Shown: positions 13,518 through 23,564 of the stretch, piece after piece | Layout: each line of letters starts with the position of its first letter | How positions within the stretch are numbered: the stretch's first letter is position 1 | Translations under genes and position numbers: made by a program | Notes under the pieces: model-generated | Databases searched by the model: none | What the model was told of the DNA's origin: nothing | The model's input: the letters and a program-made list of their open reading frames with translations, nothing else | NCBI GenBank assembly: GCA_009733715.1 | Contig: WMKJ01000017.1 | Location: forward strand, 1-64,000 | Direction: 5' to 3' | Source: Herpomyces periplanetae | Lineage: Eukaryota; Ascomycota; Laboulbeniomycetes; Herpomycetales; Herpomycetaceae | Length of the DNA stretch: 64,000 nt

Positions 13518-13928
13518 GCTAACACTGCACTTTAATTAATGTATACAACACTGATTAACCCCAAGTGTCATATTTAACTAAATAATTGTCTCGGTAGTTA
13601 TAACTACAACATTTTGTTAACATGATTAATTGACTATTTTATCCACACTTTGATCAATCCACATTCACGTACACAGAAAAATGTCAAATTAAACAAGTCG
13701 AATGATATCACGGGTTCAGCCCTATAAGGCTACCATCTCGTCTCATCACCTCTCTCAACACTTCTAGAAGCCCGTTGGCACGTGATATACATCCGGAGAA
13801 TTTAGGCGAAGATACAAAAAGTTTGGGGAAAGAATTGTTAACTGGGAGTTGAGAATATTTTTGGGGGAGTTTTCACGGTAACTTTAGGGATTTTGTATTA
13901 AGGGCTGCAGAAACACGAGATATAAAAT
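13518..13928. other. Intergenic, promoter of PRI2, with a CACGTG
   Basis: A CACGTG palindrome sits at 13779-13784, about 145 bp before the PRI2 start codon. I found no ACGCGT here, although primase genes are MBF targets in yeasts. Confidence 0.5.
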
Positions 13929-15758
13929 ATGAGTGGTAAAGATGGAAATCATCCATTTTCAAGGCGAAAATCAACCATCGACGCTCGACGTCAACAATTC
14001 GCTACACAGACTAACCATGGTGCTAAACACATTAGACAAGAGTATCCGCATCGTTTAAATATGTATACGGATATTCCACGTGAAGAAATTACTTTGGAAG
14101 ATTTTGAGAATTGGTCGATTGGACGATTATACGTCTTAGCGGAGCTTGAATTGTGTATTCTACGCAATAAATCATTTGAAGCTACAGTAGCCCACATGAC
14201 GCCGATTTTTAATAAACACATGCCTTTACACGCTAATTCAGTACTGGGAGATAAATTCAGTGGCAAAGGCACGGGGGGACCGCGAAATGCAGCTTACGAG
14301 GATATGTGGGCTTCTCTTCAGCGTGAGCGTATGCGTGATCATTATTCACATTATATACTGCGTTTAGCCTTTGCGCAAGAAACCAGTGGTAACACAGCCA
14401 GCGGATTACACGATACCCTTGAGGCACGTTGCCGAAGATTCATACGCTTGGAGAGTTTTTTATTTCGGTTGCGCTGGCGTATGGATGATGCTCGTGAACG
14501 TCAAGCGTTTTTGGCAGATTTACCCGATTTAGGCTGGAAGAGTGTTTCGTCCGAAGGATTACCAAATTGTTTATCGGCTAATCTAGCTAATGATAATACG
14601 ACAAATTCATCATGTTTATGGTTTAAAGGGGACTGGTTAATGATTCCTGATTTAGTAGAATCAAGACGAGCTATCGTAGAAAATGGAATTGCTTACATTG
14701 CATCGCGGGAAATTGGTGCAGTAGTTGCCACAGAGTTCACACGTAATTTGGAACGCAGTATGGAAAAAATCATTCGAACCGTACCATTACTTGAAGAAGA
14801 CGAACGTTTAACGCCGCTTTTAAACCATTTAGCCAATTCATTTATGACACCGTCCGCTGTGTACGATGGTGGCAACGAAGGAGCTGCAGCGGCTTTACTT
14901 GCCAACGCTTATAATATTCCTCGATTAGCACGACATTTTCCGGCTTGTATGCAAGTTTTACAGCAACGTTTAGCCAAACTTCATCATTTAAAGTATCATG
15001 AACGATTACAGTATACACTTTTTCTCAAGGGAGTAGGTCTCACGATGAATGAGAGCTTGGTGTTCTGGAAAAATTCATTCTCTACTAAAACGGCTCAGGA
15101 ATTTGATAAAGACTATCGCTATAATGTGCAACACGCTTACGGTGCAGTGGGAGGTGATACCAATCGTCGAATGGGCGGTCAATTACCATTTTCCTGCCAG
15201 AAGCTGCTAAGTAACACGCCGAGTGTGGGCTTGATTGATGCTCCGTTTAACGCCAATACATCGTGTCACGGATGTCCATTCCGATCGTTTAATCCGACTA
15301 CGCTAGATTCTCTATTACGTACTATGGGAGTTACCAATGGGACAGTATTGAACAGTGTTCGGGAGGATGTTAAAAAGTTATCTTATCATACAGCGTGTAA
15401 TCGAGTGTTTGATTCGTTACACGCTACTAGCTTACAACTTGCACAAAAAGGGTCTAGTCAGGGGAGAGTTACGGCGACATCGAATGATATGTTTGATACC
15501 ATTAGACATCCTAATGAATATTTCAAGCGAAGCTTTACCCTTACGTATCCCAATTTTGTCGAAAAGCAAACTCAAGCTAACCAGACTAAGACGAAGGAAC
15601 CGGTGGATCGTGAGAATATTAATCTGTCGTCAGATCAGTACGAAAGAGCGTGTACGGATGAAACAGAACTTCGACTTCCACCGCCCCGCAAAGATCTAGA
15701 TCCGGCACAATCACTGGATATAGCATGCCGATTAAGTGAAAGTGAACAAGCCTACTAA
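13929..15758 (+). CDS. PRI2: DNA primase large subunit (p58)
   Basis: One exon, 609 residues. Pri2 pairs with the catalytic subunit Pri1 and DNA polymerase alpha to make and count the RNA part of primers at replication forks. The N-terminal half is helical (YPHRLNMYTDIP, LEDFENWSIGRL) as in the family. The C-terminal [4Fe-4S] domain has all four expected cysteines: Cys340 in FPACMQVL, Cys423 in FSCQKLL, Cys449 in the CHGCPFR motif and Cys490 in HTACNRVF. LQYTLFLKGVGLTMNESLVFW between the first two is a family signature. An extra loop of about 8 residues sits between Cys423 and the CHGCPF motif. A Lys/Glu-rich tail of about 70 residues follows the domain. The ATG directly follows an A/T run and opens with the MSGKDG context. 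Confidence 0.96.
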   Translation: MSGKDGNHPFSRRKSTIDARRQQFATQTNHGAKHIRQEYPHRLNMYTDIPREEITLEDFENWSIGRLYVLAELELCILRNKSFEATVAHMTPIFNKHMPLHANSVLGDKFSGKGTGGPRNAAYEDMWASLQRERMRDHYSHYILRLAFAQETSGNTASGLHDTLEARCRRFIRLESFLFRLRWRMDDARERQAFLADLPDLGWKSVSSEGLPNCLSANLANDNTTNSSCLWFKGDWLMIPDLVESRRAIVENGIAYIASREIGAVVATEFTRNLERSMEKIIRTVPLLEEDERLTPLLNHLANSFMTPSAVYDGGNEGAAAALLANAYNIPRLARHFPACMQVLQQRLAKLHHLKYHERLQYTLFLKGVGLTMNESLVFWKNSFSTKTAQEFDKDYRYNVQHAYGAVGGDTNRRMGGQLPFSCQKLLSNTPSVGLIDAPFNANTSCHGCPFRSFNPTTLDSLLRTMGVTNGTVLNSVREDVKKLSYHTACNRVFDSLHATSLQLAQKGSSQGRVTATSNDMFDTIRHPNEYFKRSFTLTYPNFVEKQTQANQTKTKEPVDRENINLSSDQYERACTDETELRLPPPRKDLDPAQSLDIACRLSESEQAY

Positions 15759-16072
15759 AGTTTGGTAATTTTAATTGTCACGGTGGCATTCTTTTGGTGT
15801 TTGAAAAGGGGGAACGGGTTTTTCCAAATATTTGTTCTATGTTACGCAAGTTTAAACCATGGAAAAGGAAACTTTTAGGAGGTCTGAGGAGTAAAGTATA
15901 CCAAATTACACATACCATACATATACACAAACGTACACATACACATTCACACACACATACACGTACACTGGGATAGCTCCTTCAAACATGGATGCATACA
16001 CACACGCACACGAGCGTGAATTTGTATGTATGCATATATATATTCACATTGTTAACGGATTCACTGTGCAAA
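15759..16072. repeat. CA-rich interrupted microsatellite between PRI2 and the WD40 gene
   Basis: About 15905-16015 holds a degenerate CA/TACA repeat (ACACATACACA with scattered G), in the short region where PRI2 and the WDR44-type gene converge. It belongs to the shared 3' flanks. Confidence 0.6.
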
Positions 16073-18529
16073 TCAGCGATCAACCAGTGATGGATTGGAC
16101 GAAGAAATACAAGCTTTAAGGATGGCGTTAATATCGGAGGTAGATTTAACCGTCTTGATAATATTTTTCGCAGATATAGGAGAGCCTGTCTGTTGAAAAG
16201 TGGTAGTATGGGCAAGCTTGCCACGCAGAGGAAGGGGAAATTTACCGGTATCATGGGTTGAGGGTGGTGGTAGTTGAGATTTTAGGCACGGGGGAAATAT
16301 TGAGGGATTTGATTCGGAACTTTTATGGTAACGATAAGTTTGGGTTGAGGCAGTGAAGGATTGGGAGTGAGCGTGACCAGGATCGGAATTTTTTGAACAA
16401 GAAGCTAAGGCTGAGCAAGACCTTTTTGGAGCAAACACGGTGGAGATTCCGGTAGCAATTTTACTGGATTTTTGAAGGGATAGGCCAACTAAGTCATTGG
16501 CTAACATAGTACGTCTGGATTCAAGGTTTGCTCTTCGGGGCAGGGCATTGACATCTTGTCGATATACTCGAATAGTGCCAGACTGGTAAGCAGAAATGAT
16601 GATCATACCATAGTTAGGATGAGTGTTTCGTAGGGAAGATTTGGAGGTGGAATGTAGGGATGAAAGATGGTTAGAATTATGACATGATTGATTATCATAA
16701 CTGGAAGTATTGGAAGAATCTCTCATATGGTTAGCCTGTATGGAATTGGTATTTAGTGAAGCGGAGGGGAGGTTTTCGGGCACAACGCTAGTTTCACGAG
16801 ATGAATTTATAGATAGGTTGGACATGACTAGCAAATTGTGAGTTTTCTGAGGGGCAAAAATGCAACAGGTTGGCTTTGACGAGTAAGCGTCAATTATTTC
16901 GAGTGGATGATCGGCTTTAACGTTGCCGCTAATGCTCTGTGATCGATTTAACGAAGTGAAAGATGAAGCGGTCATGGTCAAGCCGGATTTGGCTCGGGAT
17001 AACAGGGGTATAATACTAGAGGAAATATCGGCGGAATAATTTGATATTTTATGCTTGGATAGTGATGGAGAAGGGATGGGGGAGGGGGATGATGAAGTGG
17101 ACAGTGAAGGAGGTGAGGGAGAAGGTGGGGAAGTAGATTGAGAATCTAGAGACCATATAAAGGTCCTGGAATCTTCACTGGCGCTAATTACATAGCGACC
17201 ATCATCGGAAAAAGTAGCGCGAATAGGAGTGTTCTCGTTGACGTGACCTTTAAATTTTGCGATTATAGACCAATCGTCAAGGCGAAACATTCTAATTTTT
17301 GAATCGTTGGTGGAAACGAGGACTCGAGATTCAGTATCGTTGGGATTGAAAGATCCGGGGAAGTTTTTAATTTGAATACCGGTGATTTTACTTGACTGGC
17401 CTTTTTTTAGGAAGGATGAAGGGATGGAAAAGTGAGAGATTAACTTTAGACATCGAGTATGAAAAGCTTGAAGTAAACCGTTTAGGGTACCGGCAACACA
17501 TTTAGAACCGTCGGGAGTAAAAGCTAAGGATGTTACAACGTGGGGAAGTTTAATGGAGAAAGTGACACGTTTATCGGGGATACTCCATAATTGTAACTGG
17601 CCATCGAGAGAACCGGAGAGGAAGAATCGGTCATCAAGAGGGTGAAATTCAAGACAGGTGATGGCATGGGAAGGCCGAAAACAGTGTAATGATTTGCAAC
17701 GAGAAACGTGCCACAAATTTATGGATTTGTCGAGGGACGAAGAAAGGAGAAAGTTATTTTTACTCCATGATATGTCCAAGATGGTGGACTGATGGTGGTA
17801 AGTGTGGAATGGGGAAGTGTGGAATACGGAATGATTGGAGGGGGATTTTGGGTCTGAGGAAGTTTGAGGATCGATTGGAGAAGATGAAATGGAAGGAGAG
17901 ATTGGAGGGTTAGAAGGGCTAGATGAAGTGGTGGATTTTTCACAAGTTGGGGTAGAGTAAGAGGCGGGAGGGGGAGTTGAAGAAGTAGATTCAGGATGGA
18001 GGGATGAAGAAGCCTGGGGAACGCAAACAAGAGACCAAAGCCGTATAATATTATCATGACCGGCAGCAGCAAGGAATTTTCCATCGAGACTGAATTGCAT
18101 GGACCAGGTCGGATGGTCATTTTTGCAGATTTGGGAAAGGTAATTGGTAGCTAAATTCTGGGAGTTGGACAATTGTTTTGAGGAGTTGACGAGGGTTTGA
18201 GAAAGGTAGAATATATCAAATTCGCGGGAGACTTTAAATTTTAGATGAGTTTTAACGTATTCGTTAACGGGAGAAGGGAGGGAAGAGGAAATGATAGTTT
18301 GGCAAGTTGAGCCTTTGGAAGGGATGGGAGAAGGGGAGGATGAAGCATAGGATGAAGAAGAGTGTAAATTTCGGGGAGATTGGAAGTCCAAGTTGGAATT
18401 GCTTTGACGAGAAGACAGACGATTATGTTGAAGGGAGTGTGAGGGATTATGAGAAGAGCGAGAGGATGGTTGACTGAGGAGAGTAGGATTGTCGTTGTGA
18501 GGGGATGGAGAAAGTTTGTTACGGGTCAT
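16073..18529 (-). CDS. WD40-repeat protein of the WDR44/Dgr2 family
   Basis: A single frame of 818 residues from the ATG at 18529; an upstream exon cannot be excluded. WDR44 binds Rab11 in animals; the yeast relative Dgr2 is known from 2-deoxyglucose resistance. About 140 Ser/Pro-rich residues come first, then seven WD-like blades from about 140 to 480: LDGKFLAAAGHDNIIRLW, NNFLLSSSLDKSINLWHV, DRFFLSGSLDGQLQLWSI, DGSKCVAGTLNGLLQAF, VLVSTNDSKIRMFRL and RYVISASEDSRTFIWSL. The long inserts between blades and the C-terminal 340 residues are Ser/Thr/Pro/Asn-rich and probably disordered. The opposite strand is purine-rich over the whole gene, which accounts for the Ser/Pro/Leu/Phe-heavy composition. 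The family call is good; the function in this organism is inference. Confidence 0.88.
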   Translation of the reverse strand: MTRNKLSPSPHNDNPTLLSQPSSRSSHNPSHSLQHNRLSSRQSNSNLDFQSPRNLHSSSSYASSSPSPIPSKGSTCQTIISSSLPSPVNEYVKTHLKFKVSREFDIFYLSQTLVNSSKQLSNSQNLATNYLSQICKNDHPTWSMQFSLDGKFLAAAGHDNIIRLWSLVCVPQASSSLHPESTSSTPPPASYSTPTCEKSTTSSSPSNPPISPSISSSPIDPQTSSDPKSPSNHSVFHTSPFHTYHHQSTILDISWSKNNFLLSSSLDKSINLWHVSRCKSLHCFRPSHAITCLEFHPLDDRFFLSGSLDGQLQLWSIPDKRVTFSIKLPHVVTSLAFTPDGSKCVAGTLNGLLQAFHTRCLKLISHFSIPSSFLKKGQSSKITGIQIKNFPGSFNPNDTESRVLVSTNDSKIRMFRLDDWSIIAKFKGHVNENTPIRATFSDDGRYVISASEDSRTFIWSLDSQSTSPPSPSPPSLSTSSSPSPIPSPSLSKHKISNYSADISSSIIPLLSRAKSGLTMTASSFTSLNRSQSISGNVKADHPLEIIDAYSSKPTCCIFAPQKTHNLLVMSNLSINSSRETSVVPENLPSASLNTNSIQANHMRDSSNTSSYDNQSCHNSNHLSSLHSTSKSSLRNTHPNYGMIIISAYQSGTIRVYRQDVNALPRRANLESRRTMLANDLVGLSLQKSSKIATGISTVFAPKRSCSALASCSKNSDPGHAHSQSFTASTQTYRYHKSSESNPSIFPPCLKSQLPPPSTHDTGKFPLPLRGKLAHTTTFQQTGSPISAKNIIKTVKSTSDINAILKACISSSNPSLVDR

Positions 18530-19317
18530 TCTTCCCAAAGTAAAACGGGAGATATAAGTTGATTTTTTGCTGGAAAAAAAGGACGAGTTAGTTGAAGAAA
18601 GGGAAGATTTGCGAAGTTGGGGAATGAAGTGAAGAGCGCGGTAACAATGTAAGAAATAGATTGAAAAGAGTTACACCAAAGCAATTTACGAGACGCACAC
18701 ACACACGCGCGCATACTCATACGACTCACGTACGCTTTCTTGTCATTATGGGAGCGGGAAAAGTTTTTGAGCGGCATTTTGCACGAACAAAGAATGGGTT
18801 TTGTGGGAGACAGGCTTTGTTGAATGGGATGACACTAGAGTGTATAGCACGGACGGCGGGACGGATGCACGCATGTACGTATTTCAGAGGGTTTAACGAC
18901 GGTATGTCTGGGAGATAGAGGGGGGTGAACAAAAGGAAATAGAGAGTGTGTAGCATAGAAGCAGAATGTGGAGACTGGTTTGAAGCATGAGAGAACTTGG
19001 ATGGAGAACGATAGAATCAAGCCGAACAAGACGAAAAAATTTCCTAAAGCGGTAATTTTGGAGAGACGAGACGGGTGATGGAAAACAGTGTACTGCGCGA
19101 TGTCGCTAGCGGCCGTACCAGATTGATGCACAACGTATTATACAAAGATATATTGAATAATTGAACAAGTATAGGCACGTCGAGACACGGTGATGAAGGT
19201 GCAATGAAGGGGAGAGTGGTAGCTGAGACAATTCCACGAAGGAAGAAGCGAAGGTTTTAACTGTGAGGTGATGGTGACGAGACTTTGGATAAATTGGGAG
19301 TAGCATGGATAGTTTAT
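18530..19317. other. Upstream flank of the WDR44-type gene with a CA/CG tract
   Basis: An alternating purine-pyrimidine tract (CACACACACGCGCGC type) lies at about 18693-18715, some 165 bp before the start codon on the minus strand. No gene seen. Short frames here have no ATG or no family resemblance. Confidence 0.5.
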
Positions 19318-19758
19318 TTATTCAGAAAACCGATTAGATTGTCCAAAACCCGACTTTGCGGCAATTCCAAGCCCGTTTATGAATTGGATTCCTGTTACTA
19401 AATATAACGGGCCGCGGATTTGGAAAAAAGGGTTCCTGCATGGAGAGATAAGCAACACCAGCAGGAATTTTTGGCAGAATATTGTCAAGAATGCATAAAT
19501 GTTCGTATTAGCGGCAGCGGAGGCGGCGGCGCTGCTACTGCGACCACATTTTTGGTGCGAGTAATGTGTTTGGATATCTGGTGATGTACATGGCAGCTGT
19601 GCGCAGCGCATCCTAGAACTTATAGTCTGGTCTGGATCAACCGGTCCAGGCTGGTGTACCGGTGCCAACTCTACGCCTGAAGTTGTTACAGGGGTTTTTA
19701 CGCTGCGCATTAATGATAATTCCTCCAGTAACCCGGTCCATGTTAACCCTTCTGACAC
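19318..19758 (-). CDS. Possible exon of an unrecognised small membrane protein
   Basis: I do not recognise this. The minus-strand frame ends at 19318 and has no ATG at its left limit (a GTG stands there), so a real gene would need an upstream exon. The C-terminal part is hydrophobic (YAFLTIFCQKFLLVLLI, then a PLYLVTGIQFINGLGIAA segment), as in a small protein with one or two membrane helices. The N-terminal part is not low-complexity (ELSLMRSVKTPVTTSG, APVHQPGPVDPDQT). A possible splice acceptor (TGCAG) sits just before the NPFFQIRGPL segment. It is separated from its neighbours by long gaps. It may equally be a chance frame. Confidence 0.22.
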   Translation of the reverse strand: MSEGLTWTGLLEELSLMRSVKTPVTTSGVELAPVHQPGPVDPDQTISSRMRCAQLPCTSPDIQTHYSHQKCGRSSSAAASAAANTNIYAFLTIFCQKFLLVLLISPCRNPFFQIRGPLYLVTGIQFINGLGIAAKSGFGQSNRFSE

Positions 19759-21324
19759 AAATTTTGCTCAGCCTATTACTGTTCATGTACATACTTTTTA
19801 CACTTTCACGTACCATGCACTAGTGAATGAAGGAGGGTTTTATTTTTAAGTCACTCTCAGTCCTAATTATAATGCATGGCTTTCATGTATATAATAGTAT
19901 ATTTGTTTGCCGCTTTGTCTAAGTTACCACGATGGTGGGGTAGGGGGCAAGTAAATGTGCTGTGGACAGTCGACGGTTTCATGATAAACGAACAATTGTA
20001 TGTAAAGTATAATATAGGCTTAGAGATGATGATGACAGGGATGAGTTTTTGCTTGGAAAGTTTTCCGCGGTATAACAAGTAGCATATTTACCAGGACAAG
20101 CTTGCATAGAAAGGGTAAATATTTGGTATGAAGTACACGAAAATGTCAATGGTACAATTTTCAGGCTTGGATCGCGTAAAAATCCGATTGATTAAAATGA
20201 CCTGATAAAGTCTAGTAAACATTGAATTCAAAACTGCATTATTACATGTAACAAATATAATGTACATTATATTTGGTGCATATTTAAGTAAAATATTTTC
20301 CAAGCGCAAGATAAGGATCACGAAATTCTGCTACCGTAATGCTACGTATCCGAATTCCAGATTAGGGCTAGGGTCGAGTGAACAGATTGAATGAACAACT
20401 GATGATAATTACCGGTTGAGTAACAATTGGACATGCCTTGACAGACTTGTACGAGCGTTGATTAACCGTAGATGAGAATCGTTTGTGTATACGATGATAC
20501 GTAGCCCTGGATCTTGGTACGATGGAATGGGTTGGAATTATATCTTTGAAGCCAACGTGTAGAGTGCAATACAATTGTAGACATGTACGAAATATTTCAA
20601 GTAACCAGTGTTAAGTTGTGGATTCCAGAACTGCGCATCGGAGATTTAACATTCGAATCTCAAACGGCTGCTTTCCCCAGGTACAATCCATCACCAGATT
20701 ATACTTTGAAGACAAGGTGAACATGAGTACATGCTTTATCATGATAATTTCTGTGAAATAGATTTCACTTGGACATAGATCTATTCTCGCTACCCTAAAA
20801 GTATTTTGGATACATTGTTGAACAGTTTAACGGAATAACACCTACGGAGACTTGGATGTATACATTAAACCAACTTGTACAATAATATCGTGATGTTCAA
20901 TTAATTTCTAGACCATTCACAACCGTTCAGGTTTAGTAGAGGGGAACTTTTTACTTTTTGGCGCACTTTTATCGAAAATATTGTTCACCTAACCCTGATA
21001 ATTTGGAAGTAGGTTCATGGCTTTGTCGTCGGCATTACCGTACAGATTAGCGTACATCACGAACATCCTGTTGGAAGCATCAAAGAGAATGGGTTATACA
21101 AATAATTCCACTGGCTTGAATTAACCAGTTGGTGATCGTGTAGGTCATCTAGACTCGATTCGTACACGGTTACGATTAAACTAGAGTTTGGAGTTTGGGA
21201 ACATCCATGATTATCCAGATGCTGTACAACTTTTATCGACCAAATTATCCTTTTGTGTATTGTCCTTGGAGGTTTAATGATTCTCTTGGTTCGCTTCTGA
21301 CCCACAAGTTTTTCCCTTCTTCCA
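19759..21324. other. 1.6-kb region without a recognisable gene
   Basis: AT-rich sequence with only short frames on either strand. I see no repeat, RNA gene or splice-linked coding segment that I can support. Confidence 0.4.
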
Positions 21325-22080
21325 CTATACCCTATTATAACAGATATCTTCATCCCGATCATCTCGATACCGTTGATTATACGGGGAATTTTGAGTATGC
21401 GCTTGAACATAATCCATTTCACCGGAATGTGAAGGAGAAAAGTATTTTGTAGATGTCGCGATATCAACATCGTAACCTTGCCGGGCGGCAATTTTGCGCA
21501 TTCGGAGCAGTAAATGTTTAAGTGGAAAAGTCTGCTTCACTTGATACCGTTCAATATCGTAGGATCCTCCCTCCGTATCCCGTACATCTGGATAATTTTC
21601 TCCCGAATCTTTTTCCCTTATTTGACGATGCTGCGTAAATCTTTCACTGTTTCCTCGTAAACTCGACGTAGCATTTCCCGAAAAGCCTTGATGATTTTGC
21701 TCCCGTTCGCCCTTTTTACACGACAAATCATGATCCAAATCATCGTCAATATCAACCGATAATTTATCCAGTAAACTATCTATAAGTTTGTTACGACTTG
21801 TTAGATCGCATTTCACATCTCGTGTATTATCCATCACTTTAACCGGGTTGGTGATGATGAATTTTTCCAATTTTCCTCCTGTGAAGTTTTCATATTTTGA
21901 AGCAGCTTTGCCCGAAACGTTTGCTTCATCTAGAGCTAAACCACTCCAGGCACTGCTGTGACGATCATTTTTTTCTCCGGATTTTGGTCGTAAAACACTT
22001 TTCCACTTTCCCCCGTTATCACAACTATTTCCACTTCCACCCGCATAATTCTCGCGCCGGGGATTTCTCGTTAGCCGCAT
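21325..22080 (-). CDS. Hypothetical charged protein, 251 residues
   Basis: Not recognised. The frame opens with a true ATG at 22080 and runs 251 codons. The product is hydrophilic and probably disordered, rich in Asp, Arg, Asn, Ser and Gly. Its most structured parts are NKLIDSLLDKLSVDIDDDLDHD in the middle and FPLKHLLLRMRKIAARQGYD near residue 190, which could form helices. It diverges from RRP46, with 366 bp between the start codons. The last 50 residues may be intronic or 3' sequence if a splice is missed. Evidence for a real gene is only length, ATG and composition. Confidence 0.4.
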   Translation of the reverse strand: MRLTRNPRRENYAGGSGNSCDNGGKWKSVLRPKSGEKNDRHSSAWSGLALDEANVSGKAASKYENFTGGKLEKFIITNPVKVMDNTRDVKCDLTSRNKLIDSLLDKLSVDIDDDLDHDLSCKKGEREQNHQGFSGNATSSLRGNSERFTQHRQIREKDSGENYPDVRDTEGGSYDIERYQVKQTFPLKHLLLRMRKIAARQGYDVDIATSTKYFSPSHSGEMDYVQAHTQNSPYNQRYRDDRDEDICYNRV

Positions 22081-22446
22081 TGTCTGTCGTGAACGTCCTT
22101 GTCCCGTAAATTTCTCCTTACCCTATCCAGCCTAACCGCGCGAAAAATTCTCGTCGATCTGATTAAACGAATAAACGCTTTCGTGTGCCATTCTCGCTCT
22201 TCCACTGACATCGTCTTCCACCTGTTGTCTTGCTGCTTTGCCCTCGACATCCTTCACTTCTCCATAACCTGCTGTGCCGCGGAAACTAGCTTGATTGTCA
22301 GCAACTTGGTTCCATCCTCGCATTTTCTCTTTTCTTCTTCACTGAATTCTCCCCATCATCATTCCTCCCCTTGTCCCCCCCCCCCACACTTTCAATTCAT
22401 ACCTAACTTGCTTCATCGTCAAATCTTCTTCATCCTTATCGTCATC
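22081..22446. other. Divergent promoter region, CT-rich before RRP46
   Basis: It lies between the hypothetical minus-strand frame and RRP46. From about 22330 the + strand is almost pure pyrimidine, including a run of ten C near 22377. Confidence 0.5.
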
Positions 22447-23430
22447 ATGCAAAATTTATCCATTTCCCTTCCTCATGCTCAATTAGGCCCTCTTGAATCG
22501 GCCTCTGGATCCGCTGTCTGCACCGCTTTGTCTCACTCTGTCTTGTGCTCTGTAAATGGTCCCTTGGAAGTTTCAAAACGTGATGAACTTCCTCTTGATG
22601 CTCTCGTTTCTGTCACCGTTCGTCCATTCTCCGGTTTATCTGGCATAGCTTTTCGTCATATGGAACTTAAACTACGTCAAGTGTTAACCGATTTAATGTT
22701 AACTCGACTAAATCCACGTTCCCAATACCAAATCGTTTTACAACTACTTACTCCATGCCCTTCTACTTCCCTTTCCCTTACCAATGTTTGCCCTTCGCGT
22801 ATATTTTCCTTACCCTTACTCTCAACCTTGTTTAACGCTTCTATTCTCGCTCTCATCGACGCTAAAGTTCCCTTGCGATGTATCGCTGTGGCCATCCTGA
22901 TCGGAATTCTTCCCCAAAACACCTCTCCTCCCTCCTCTTCTACCACATCAACCTCTTGCTCTCAAATCCTTAACCTTGATCCCATCCTCTTGTCCAGATT
23001 AATCGTTACTCCATCTATTAATCATTATCCCCATCTTACTTCTCTACACCTTTTTATCTTTTCTTGCCCTCATCAATCCATTTCTCCTCCAAACTCCCCC
23101 CCATCCACTTCTAACCCCAATCCTCCCCCGACTCTTTTCCTCTCCGAATCTGATGGTAACTTTACCTTCTCTGAATATCTTGCTGCTCATAACCTCGCTT
23201 TACGCTTTTGCTATAACCCTCAATTTCCAAACCCTTCCCATCTATCTGCTACTCTTCCCCCTTCAGCTACCTCTACTTCTAATTCTCCCTTTCAACTCCC
23301 CCAATCCTTTTTACAAACTGTCGGCCCTCATGCAATCTTACGCAAATGGCTTGAGTTCCTCGTTACAACAAAGCATGATTCTTCCCTTGCAAATCCCCAA
23401 ACTCCTGCTCCATCTCTCTTCGCTTTTTAA
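22447..23430 (+). CDS. RRP46: Exosome core subunit Rrp46 (EXOSC5), RNase PH fold
   Basis: One exon, 327 residues from the ATG at 22447; homologues are about 220-250. Rrp46 is one of six RNase PH-like ring subunits of the RNA exosome, which processes and degrades RNA in nucleus and cytoplasm; the eukaryotic ring is catalytically inactive. The family order is visible: DGSA-like SASGSAVCTALSHSVLCSV and VNGPLEV, VTVRPFSGLSGIAFRHME, NPRSQYQIVLQLL, NASILALIDAKVPLRCIAVA. The extra length comes from Ser/Pro/Thr-rich inserts (about 100-115, 155-235 and 265-285), encoded by the pyrimidine-rich strand. The frame is open upstream of the ATG, but only from here on does it match the family. It converges with ASE1, 134 bp from stop to stop. 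Confidence 0.88.
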   Translation: MQNLSISLPHAQLGPLESASGSAVCTALSHSVLCSVNGPLEVSKRDELPLDALVSVTVRPFSGLSGIAFRHMELKLRQVLTDLMLTRLNPRSQYQIVLQLLTPCPSTSLSLTNVCPSRIFSLPLLSTLFNASILALIDAKVPLRCIAVAILIGILPQNTSPPSSSTTSTSCSQILNLDPILLSRLIVTPSINHYPHLTSLHLFIFSCPHQSISPPNSPPSTSNPNPPPTLFLSESDGNFTFSEYLAAHNLALRFCYNPQFPNPSHLSATLPPSATSTSNSPFQLPQSFLQTVGPHAILRKWLEFLVTTKHDSSLANPQTPAPSLFAF

Positions 23431-23564
23431 CTTTAAACATATCTACTCTTAAATCAGACTACCGAAGCTTGTTAATTCAAAAATCCGCATTATCTTCATA
23501 TCAACTACTACTTTCCATCTTATAATCTTTAATCATTTCATAACTTTCAATTCCACCATCCATT

